Assembly: GCA_042408445.1 (NCBI GenBank)
Contig: JBHORC010000019.1
Location: forward strand, 14,092-78,091
DNA length: 64,000 nucleotides
Reading direction: 5' to 3'
DNA from: CF-46 sp042408445
Lineage (GTDB): Bacteria > Chloroflexota > Limnocylindria > Limnocylindrales > CSP1-4
Part shown: piece by piece, positions 58,486-64,000 of the stretch
How the letters are laid out: each line of letters opens with the position of its first letter
Numbering within the stretch: the stretch's first letter is position 1
Translations under genes and position numbers: made by a program
The notes under the pieces: generated by a model
Database searches by the model: none
What the model was told of the DNA's origin: nothing
Seen by the model: the letters and a program-made list of their open reading frames with translations, nothing else

Positions 58486-59874
58486 CTAGGACGCTTCCAG
58501 TGACTTGGTGAGCGATCCGAGGAACTGGACGTTGTTCTCGGTCTTCGAGAGCCGGTTGAGCAGCAGCTCGATGCCCTCGTTCGTGCCGACTGCCGACAGC
58601 ATCCGGCGCATCGTCCAGACCATCTTCAGCGTGCCTTCCTCGAGGAGCAGCTCCTCGCGGCGGGTGCCGGACCGCTGGACGTCGATCGCGGGGAAGATCC
58701 GCTTCTCGGCGAGCTTCCGATCGAGGATCAGCTCCGAGTTGCCGGTTCCCTTGAACTCCTCGTAGATCACGTCGTCCATCCGGGAGCCCGTGTCGACCAG
58801 GCAGGTCGCGATGACGGTCAGCGAGCCGCCCTCCTCGATGTTCCGGGCGGCGCCGAAGAACCGCTTGGGCGGATAAAGGGCAATCGGGTCGATGCCGCCG
58901 GAGAGCGTCCGGCCGCTCGGCGGGAGGGCGAGGTTGTAGGCGCGCGCGAGGCGGGTGATCGAGTCGAGCAGGATCACGACGTCCCGACCCGTCTCGACCT
59001 GTCGCTTGGCGATCTCGAGCGCCATCTCCGCGACGTGGGTGTGGTTCTCCGTCGGCTCGTCGAAGGTGGAGGAGATCACCTCGCCCTTGACGCTCCGGCG
59101 CATGTCCGTGACTTCCTCCGGCCGCTCGCCGATGAGCGCGACCATCAGGAGGATGTCCGGGTAGTTCGAGCTGATGCCGTTCGCGATGTGCTTCAGCAGC
59201 ATCGTCTTGCCGGCCTTCGGCGGGCTCACGATCAGGGCACGCTGGCCCTTGCCGAGCGGGTTGACGATGTTGATCAGCCGCTGGCTGAGGTTCTTCGGGT
59301 CGTTCTCGAGGTTGATCAGCTCGTCCGGGTGAACCGGGGTCAGGTCACCGAAGACCGGCCGACGACGAGCCGTCTCGAAGTCGACGCCGTTGACGGCATC
59401 GACCCGCAGCATGCCCCAGTACTTCTCCGCCTCGCGCGGGGCGCGAACCGCGCCGCTGACGCGATCGCCGATCCGGAGGCCGAACCGCCGGACCTGGCTG
59501 GAGCTGACGTAGACGTCCTCCGGGCTGGGCAGAAGGCCGTGGCGGCGGAGGAACCCGAAGCCCTCGTCGACGACGTCGAGGATTCCGGTCGCATACGCGT
59601 GGCCGGCCCGCTCGGTCTGGCGCTCCAGGATCCGCTCGACGAGATCGTCCTTGCGCTCCTGGGTTCCCGTCTCGAGCTGCAGGTCGCGGCTCACCGCGCG
59701 CAGCTCCGTGACGCTCATCTCGCGCAGATCCGAGACGTCCAGGTCGTTCCGCTCGCGGGCAGCCTCCAGCTCCTGCTGCTCCTCGTACTCGGAGACAGGC
59801 GCGCCGCGCTGGATTTGGCCGCGCCGCCGGGGACGGCGGTTACGCGAACGCTGGTCGGGACCGATCTGGGCCAT
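58486..59874 (-). CDS. rho: transcription termination factor Rho
   Basis: 462 residues. A basic N-terminal extension of ~28 residues (RNRRPRRRGQ) precedes the Rho N-domain (MSVTELRAVSRDLQLETGTQ). The cold-shock-type RNA-binding domain holds GFGFLRRHGLLPSPEDVYVS. The ATPase has Walker A SPPKAGKTMLLK, Walker B DVVILLDSITRLARAYN and the Q-loop segment LPPSGRTLSGGIDP. Rho ends untranslated transcripts. It has a promoter with a ~90-base leader, which would allow autogenous attenuation. Confidence 0.98.
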   Translation of the reverse strand: MAQIGPDQRSRNRRPRRRGQIQRGAPVSEYEEQQELEAARERNDLDVSDLREMSVTELRAVSRDLQLETGTQERKDDLVERILERQTERAGHAYATGILDVVDEGFGFLRRHGLLPSPEDVYVSSSQVRRFGLRIGDRVSGAVRAPREAEKYWGMLRVDAVNGVDFETARRRPVFGDLTPVHPDELINLENDPKNLSQRLINIVNPLGKGQRALIVSPPKAGKTMLLKHIANGISSNYPDILLMVALIGERPEEVTDMRRSVKGEVISSTFDEPTENHTHVAEMALEIAKRQVETGRDVVILLDSITRLARAYNLALPPSGRTLSGGIDPIALYPPKRFFGAARNIEEGGSLTVIATCLVDTGSRMDDVIYEEFKGTGNSELILDRKLAEKRIFPAIDVQRSGTRREELLLEEGTLKMVWTMRRMLSAVGTNEGIELLLNRLSKTENNVQFLGSLTKSLEAS

Positions 59875-59971
59875 GGGCGGGGAATTCCCTCAGGAAGGAG
59901 GCGTGGGCCAGAGGCGGGCTGGACTCGCGCGGAATCGATCCGCTGCGCAGGCCGGGTCTGGGATGCCGGGA

Positions 59972-60000
59972 ATCATAGACCTCGATCCCCTTGGCGTCAA
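59972..60000 (-). promoter_or_regulatory. rho promoter
   Basis: Minus strand TTGACG (59995-60000), 17-base spacer, TATGAT (59972-59977), a strong match. The leader runs to the ATG at 59874. Confidence 0.8.
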
Positions 60001-60071
60001 TGGAATTCGGGCCGACTGACGTGACAACCATGCGATGTGCGCCACCCGGCTCTTCCGCTCATCTGAGCGCA

Positions 60072-60100
60072 TTGACGCCCATCCGTGCACGTCGTAGCGT
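60072..60100 (+). promoter_or_regulatory. leaderless promoter of the sugar-acid operon
   Basis: TTGACG (60072-60077), 17-base spacer, TAGCGT (60095-60100), then six bases and the GTG at 60107. Transcription should begin at the start codon. Confidence 0.7.
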
Positions 60101-60106
60101 GACGCC

Positions 60107-60781
60107 GTGACCGACACTCCGACGTCAGCCCGCACCACGCCGGTCGCCGACGCGATTCGCGAGCACCGGCTCGTGGTGATCCTGCGACGCGTCGGGCCAC
60201 GCGACCGTCTCCTCGCCCTCGTCGACGAGCTCGCGGAGGCCGGTGCGCGGGTGTTCGAGGTGACGCTCGATGCGCCCGAGGCCGCCGCCGACCTCGCGGC
60301 CCTGCGCGAGCACATCGTGCGGCCGGGAGCCACCGACGGCTGGGTCGGTGCGGGAACCGTCCGAACGACCGACGACGTCCGCCGGGCCGTCGATGCCGGT
60401 GCCGCGTTCGCCGTCAGCCCCGTCCTGGATCGCGCCGTCCTCGACGTCGCCATCGAGCGAGACCTTCCGTTCGTGCCCGGCGCCTACACGCCGACGGAGC
60501 TCGACGCGGCATGGCGGGCCGGAGCAGCCTTCGTGAAGCTGTTCCCCGGCTCCTCCGCCGGTCCCGCCCATGTTCGCGAGGTGCGCGCGCCGCTACCGGA
60601 GATCGAGCTGATCGTCACCGGCGGCATCGACGCGTCGAATGCGGCGGCATTTCTCTCCGCCGGGGCGACGGCGGTCGGCGTCGGGTCGGCCCTCCTCCGA
60701 GCGACACCGCAGGAGAGGCGAGCGCTGATCGAGGCGATCCGTCGCGCGCCGACCGGGGCCGCCGCGACCGGAGCCCGTTGA
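60107..60781 (+). CDS. eda: KDPG/KHG-type 2-keto-3-deoxy-phosphosugar aldolase
   Basis: 224 residues, GTG start at the predicted transcription start. Family motifs: REHRLVVILRRVGPRDRLLA, the catalytic Glu in ARVFEVTLD, GWVGAGTVRTTDDV, AGAAFVKLFPGSSAGPAHV (Schiff-base Lys) and LIVTGGIDASNAAAFLSAGA. The enzyme splits 2-keto-3-deoxy-6-phosphogluconate (or a relative) to pyruvate and an aldehyde phosphate. It heads an operon with a regulator, an SDR and an FAD oxidoreductase, all in TGATG/ATGA overlaps. The exact sugar acid is unknown. Confidence 0.92.
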   Translation: MTDTPTSARTTPVADAIREHRLVVILRRVGPRDRLLALVDELAEAGARVFEVTLDAPEAAADLAALREHIVRPGATDGWVGAGTVRTTDDVRRAVDAGAAFAVSPVLDRAVLDVAIERDLPFVPGAYTPTELDAAWRAGAAFVKLFPGSSAGPAHVREVRAPLPEIELIVTGGIDASNAAAFLSAGATAVGVGSALLRATPQERRALIEAIRRAPTGAAATGAR

Positions 60782-61887
60782 TGGCCGCGGCGCCATCTGT
60801 CACGAGCACCGGGCCGTCGCGGCAGGGTGCGTCCGGCGAGACCGCCGCCGCAGCCCTCGCGGAGATCGTTCCCGCCGCTCCCGCGGCCACGACAGGACTT
60901 GCCGGCCAGGTCGCCCGGCTCTTCTTCGAGCGGCAGCTCTCGAAGGTCGAGATCGCGGCTCGTCTGGGCATCTCGCGCTTCCGCGTTGCGCGGCTCATCG
61001 ACCGCGCGCTCGCCGAGGGCGCGGTCCGGATCGAGTTCCGCGACGCGCCACGGCAGGAGCGCGAGCTCGCGGCATCGATCGAGCAGGCCTTCGGGCTCGA
61101 CCTGTGCGTCGTCGCGTCCGCCGCCGCCGACGCGCCCGGCTCGATCGCCGTCGTCGCCGCCCTCGCCGCCGACGTCGTCGATGGTCTGCTCGGGCCGGGG
61201 GAGGCGATCGGCGTGGCGTGGGGCTCGACGCTCGCCGCGGTCGTGGCGGCGATGCGTCCACGGTCGGAGCCCTCGATCGACGTGGTGCAGCTCGCGGGTA
61301 GCTCCCGCGCGCTCGGGGCCGGGACGGACCCGGGCGATCTCACGCGCGTCCTCGCGGCGCGAATCGGCGCCGCCGTCCATCCGCTCCATGCGCCGGCGTT
61401 CGTCGACTCGACCGAGGCGCGAGAGATGCTGATCCGCCAGCCGGAGATCGCGGCGACCATGCGCCAGTTCGGGCGGCTGTCGATCGCCCTCGTCGGCGTC
61501 GGCGCGTTCGCGGCGCCGTCCCGCCGCGCGGCGACGCCCCTGCCGAGCTCCTCCCTGCTCCGCTCCGGTGCGATGACGGACCGAGACGTCGACGATCTCG
61601 CGCGACACGGTGCGATCGGTGACCTGGTCGTCCACCCCTTCGACGAGCGCGGCCGATTCGTTCCCTCGGCGACGACCGACCGGGCGATCGCGATCCCGGT
61701 CGATGCGTTGGCGACGGTTCCGCGGGTCGTGGCGGTCGCGGCCGGGCGCGAGAAGGCGGCGGCGATCCGCGGCGCGCTCCGGACCGGGATCATCCGCATC
61801 CTCGTGACGGACGCCGCGGCGGCGACCGAGATCGTCGCGGGCAGCGTGGGGCCGGGCGACGAACGCCCGCGCCGGAGACGACGCTGA
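60781..61887 (+). CDS. SorC/DeoR-type sugar-responsive transcription regulator
   Basis: 368 residues, ATG overlapping the aldolase stop (TGATG). After a disordered ~40-residue lead, a helix-turn-helix appears in FFERQLSKVEIAARLGISRF and RVARLIDRALAEGAV. The C-terminal sugar-phosphate-binding domain (SorC type, NagB-like) includes IGVAWGSTLAAVVAAM and LVGVGAFAAPS. Members sense phosphorylated sugars and control nearby catabolic genes, so it probably controls this operon. The position second in the operon predicts feedback. Confidence 0.88.
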   Translation: MAAAPSVTSTGPSRQGASGETAAAALAEIVPAAPAATTGLAGQVARLFFERQLSKVEIAARLGISRFRVARLIDRALAEGAVRIEFRDAPRQERELAASIEQAFGLDLCVVASAAADAPGSIAVVAALAADVVDGLLGPGEAIGVAWGSTLAAVVAAMRPRSEPSIDVVQLAGSSRALGAGTDPGDLTRVLAARIGAAVHPLHAPAFVDSTEAREMLIRQPEIAATMRQFGRLSIALVGVGAFAAPSRRAATPLPSSSLLRSGAMTDRDVDDLARHGAIGDLVVHPFDERGRFVPSATTDRAIAIPVDALATVPRVVAVAAGREKAAAIRGALRTGIIRILVTDAAAATEIVAGSVGPGDERPRRRRR

Positions 61888-62726
61888 TGAACCGGCTCGA
61901 TGGACGCGTCTGCCTGATCACCGGCTCGACGGGGATCGCCGCCGCCACCGCGCGGCGGGCCGCCGCCGAAGGGGCGTTTGTCTTCATCGTGTCGCGGACC
62001 GCGGCGCACGTCGCGGAGCTGGTCGACGACATCCGAGCCGCGGGGGCGGCCCGACACTCCGCGGTCGACGGGCTCGCCGCCGACCTCACGGACGAGCAGG
62101 CGGTCGAACAGGCGGTCGCCGGGTGCGTCGAACGGTTCGGGCGCATCGACGGACTCTTTTCGGTCGCAGGCGGCAGCGGCCGGCGGTTCGGCGACGGACC
62201 GATCGACACGGTCGGTCGCGACGCCTGGGATCGGACGCTGGAGCTGAACCTCACCACCCAGGCGCTGGTCTGCCGATCGGTCGTCGCGCGGATGCGCGCT
62301 CAGGAACCGAACGCCTCGGGGACGCGCGGCTCGATCCTGTTGATGGGCAGCGTCACCGCGACGGACCCGGCGCCCGAGTTCTTCGCCACGCATGCCTATG
62401 CGGCGGCGAAGGCGGCCATCACCGGGTTGATGACGACGATGGCGGCCGCGTACCTGGGCGACCGGATCCGGGTCAACGTCGTCGCACCGGGGCTCACCGC
62501 AACGCCGATGGCGCGTCGCGCGGCCGGCGACACCGCAATCCGCGCCTACGCCGCGCGCAAGCAGCCGCTCGCGGGAGAGCTGATGGACCCGGACGAGGTC
62601 GCCCACGCCGCGATCTACCTGCTGTCGGACGAGTCGCGGGCCGTGACCGGGCAGCTCCTGAAGATCGACGGCGGCTGGTCGGTCGCGTCGGTCTCGCCCG
62701 AACCGGACGGGCGACCGGCCCGATGA
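61887..62726 (+). CDS. short-chain dehydrogenase/reductase
   Basis: 279 residues, ATG overlapping the regulator stop (TGATG). The nucleotide motif is CLITGSTGIAAATAR (TGxxxGI form), and the active site is Ser in ILLMGSVTAT with Tyr and Lys in HAYAAAKAAITG. The C-terminal LLSDESRAVTGQLLKIDGGW is typical of classical SDRs. It probably oxidises a sugar or sugar acid to feed the pathway of the adjacent aldolase; cofactor preference (NAD or NADP) is not clear. Confidence 0.92.
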   Translation: MNRLDGRVCLITGSTGIAAATARRAAAEGAFVFIVSRTAAHVAELVDDIRAAGAARHSAVDGLAADLTDEQAVEQAVAGCVERFGRIDGLFSVAGGSGRRFGDGPIDTVGRDAWDRTLELNLTTQALVCRSVVARMRAQEPNASGTRGSILLMGSVTATDPAPEFFATHAYAAAKAAITGLMTTMAAAYLGDRIRVNVVAPGLTATPMARRAAGDTAIRAYAARKQPLAGELMDPDEVAHAAIYLLSDESRAVTGQLLKIDGGWSVASVSPEPDGRPAR

Positions 62727-64000
62727 CCGCGAGCTGGGTCACGACCGTGCCGCTCCTCGCCGACGCCGACGTCTGCGTGGTCGGCTCCGGCTCGGCCGGT
62801 TCCACGGCCGCGATCGCGGCGGCCCGAACGGGAGCGTCCGTCGTCCTCGTCGAGCAGCAGCCGTTCCTCGGCGGGACGAGCACGGCCGTCCTCGACACGT
62901 TCTACGGCTTCTGGACGCCGGGTCGGGCGCCGCGGAAGGTGGTCGGCGGGATCGCCGACGAGGTCGTCGCGGGCCTGCGGCGGCTCGGCCCCGTCATCGA
63001 ACGCCCGAACACGTATGGCGCCGGCACCGGCATCACCTACCTCGGTGAGCATCTGAAGGTCGTGTGGGAGGGGCTGGTCACCAACGCCGGCGCGACCGTG
63101 CTCCTGCACGCGATGCTCCAGGACGTGGAGGTGGATGCCGGCGGCCGCATCTCGTCCGTGCTCGTCGCGACGAAGGCGGGCCTCCGTCGGATCACGGCGC
63201 GCGTCTTCGTCGACGCGTCCGGCGACGCCGATCTCTGCGCGTTCGCGGGGTTCGGGTTCGAGATGGCGGGCGAGCTCGATCCCGCGCAGACGCTGACGAC
63301 GACGTTCCGGATGGCGAACGTGGATCGGGACGCACGGGGGACGGTGACGCGCCAGCAGCTCCACGAGCTGATGGTCGCGGCCGACGACGACGGCTACGAC
63401 CTGCCGCGCCGCGAGGGATCGGATCACGTGACCCCGATCGATGGCGTGACGGCGACGGTCATGACGCGTCTGGAGCCAAACGAGCCGACTCCGGACGGGC
63501 GGCTCGTCAACACCACGGACCCCGCCTTCCTGACCGCGGCCGAGATGGCCGGACGACGGCAGGCGCTCGAATACGCGCGGTTCCTCGTCGATCGCGTCCC
63601 GGGCTACCGGCGCGCGTCGCTCGTGTCGCTCGGGACGCGGATCGGGATCCGGGAGACGCGGCGGGTGGAGGGCGACCGCCGGCTGACCCGCGACGATGTC
63701 CTCGCCGCGCGGCAGTTCGACGACCAGATCGGGCTGTGCGGCGCACCCATCGAGGATCACCGAGCCGGTCCCGACACCCGCTGGGCCTATCTCCCGGAGG
63801 GCTCGGCGGTCGGCATCCCCTACTCCACGCTCGTCGTCCGCGACGGGGCCAACGTCCTGGTCGCCGGGCGCTGCTTCTCGGCCACCCACGACGCCCACGC
63901 GTCGGTTCGCTCGATGGCCCAGTGCATGGCGATGGGCCAGGCGGCGGGCGTCGCGGCGGGGCTCGCGGCGCTCGCGGTGCCCGCGGCGCTCGCCGCGCAC
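62723..64000 (+). CDS. FAD-dependent oxidoreductase (3' part missing)
   Basis: Open from the ATG at 62723 to the window end (426 codons). The N-terminal FAD site is ADVCVVGSGSAGSTAAIAAARTG followed by VVLVEQQPFLGGTSTA. Later blocks are FVDASGDADLCAFAGF, SLGTRIGIRETRRVEGDRRL, GIPYSTLVVRDGANVLVAGR and SVRSMAQCMAMGQAAG, the pattern of PF12831 FAD oxidoreductases. The ATGA overlap with the SDR places it in the sugar-acid operon. Substrate is unknown; the C-terminus is outside the window. Confidence 0.9.
   Translation, partial: MTASWVTTVPLLADADVCVVGSGSAGSTAAIAAARTGASVVLVEQQPFLGGTSTAVLDTFYGFWTPGRAPRKVVGGIADEVVAGLRRLGPVIERPNTYGAGTGITYLGEHLKVVWEGLVTNAGATVLLHAMLQDVEVDAGGRISSVLVATKAGLRRITARVFVDASGDADLCAFAGFGFEMAGELDPAQTLTTTFRMANVDRDARGTVTRQQLHELMVAADDDGYDLPRREGSDHVTPIDGVTATVMTRLEPNEPTPDGRLVNTTDPAFLTAAEMAGRRQALEYARFLVDRVPGYRRASLVSLGTRIGIRETRRVEGDRRLTRDDVLAARQFDDQIGLCGAPIEDHRAGPDTRWAYLPEGSAVGIPYSTLVVRDGANVLVAGRCFSATHDAHASVRSMAQCMAMGQAAGVAAGLAALAVPAALAAH

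Noticed and set aside
62615..64000. 461-codon minus-strand frame at the window end
   Set aside because: It opposes a well-supported FAD oxidoreductase with intact cofactor motifs on the plus strand.

Overview
The window is a GC-rich (roughly 70%), densely packed bacterial chromosome segment. It has about 60 protein genes and two alanine tRNAs. I see no insertion sequence, prophage, CRISPR array or rRNA. Gene order (lepA-hemW-hrcA-grpE-dnaK, gap-pgk-eno, obg-nadD-rsfS, comEA-comEC-holA), a CIRCE element, Gram-positive-type SOS boxes and many GTG/TTG or near-leaderless starts fit a Chloroflexota bacterium, perhaps a Limnocylindria/Ellin6529-like lineage. Actinomycetota is the alternative. This placement is inference; no marker was searched against a database.

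Layout. 1-6.2 kb: an ABC-2 exporter cut by the window start, a pyridoxamine-oxidase-like protein, a PPOX-UbiA prenyltransferase fusion and a membrane-anchored phosphoesterase. 6.3-14.4 kb (minus): lepA, a CPBP membrane protease, hemW, then hrcA-grpE-dnaK from a CIRCE-controlled promoter. 14.5-22 kb: an aldo/keto reductase, bS20 with a very long basic tail, the gap-pgk-eno operon and a nucleoside phosphorylase. 22-26 kb: a 1266-residue surface protein with a lamin-tail domain, OB-like domains and Pro/Thr spacers. 27-36 kb: a split damage-inducible mutagenesis locus (imuA, imuB, a DUF6504-like gene and an enlarged dnaE2) around several tiny membrane proteins and a lipoprotein. 36-43.5 kb: a two-component system, EamA transporter, tRNA-Ala(CGC), DoxX, shikimate kinase, a YgjP-like metalloprotease, a YdeI-like protein and a CpaF ATPase fused to RidA. 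43.8-53.4 kb: tRNA-Ala(GGC), leuS, small genes, a CGNR regulator with an overlapping divergent promoter, and comEA-comEC-holA. 53.5-59.9 kb (minus): a zinc-ribbon protein, a nadD-rsfS fusion, obg, a LysM/M23 peptidase and rho. 60.1 kb to the end: a sugar-acid operon (KDPG-type aldolase, SorC-type regulator, SDR dehydrogenase, FAD oxidoreductase running off the window).

The most interesting system is at 31.8-35.9 kb. imuA and dnaE2 each have a GAAC-N4-GTTC box filling the spacer next to the -10, so the whole mutasome looks LexA-controlled. The dnaE2 box also sits inside a good promoter reading the other way, toward a 42-residue single-membrane-span protein. That makes it a candidate SOS-induced small membrane protein. 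Other notable points are the gene fusions (CpaF-RidA, NadD-RsfS, PPOX-UbiA), the bS20 tail, the insertions in DnaE2, and a recurring pattern of start codons placed at the predicted transcription start.
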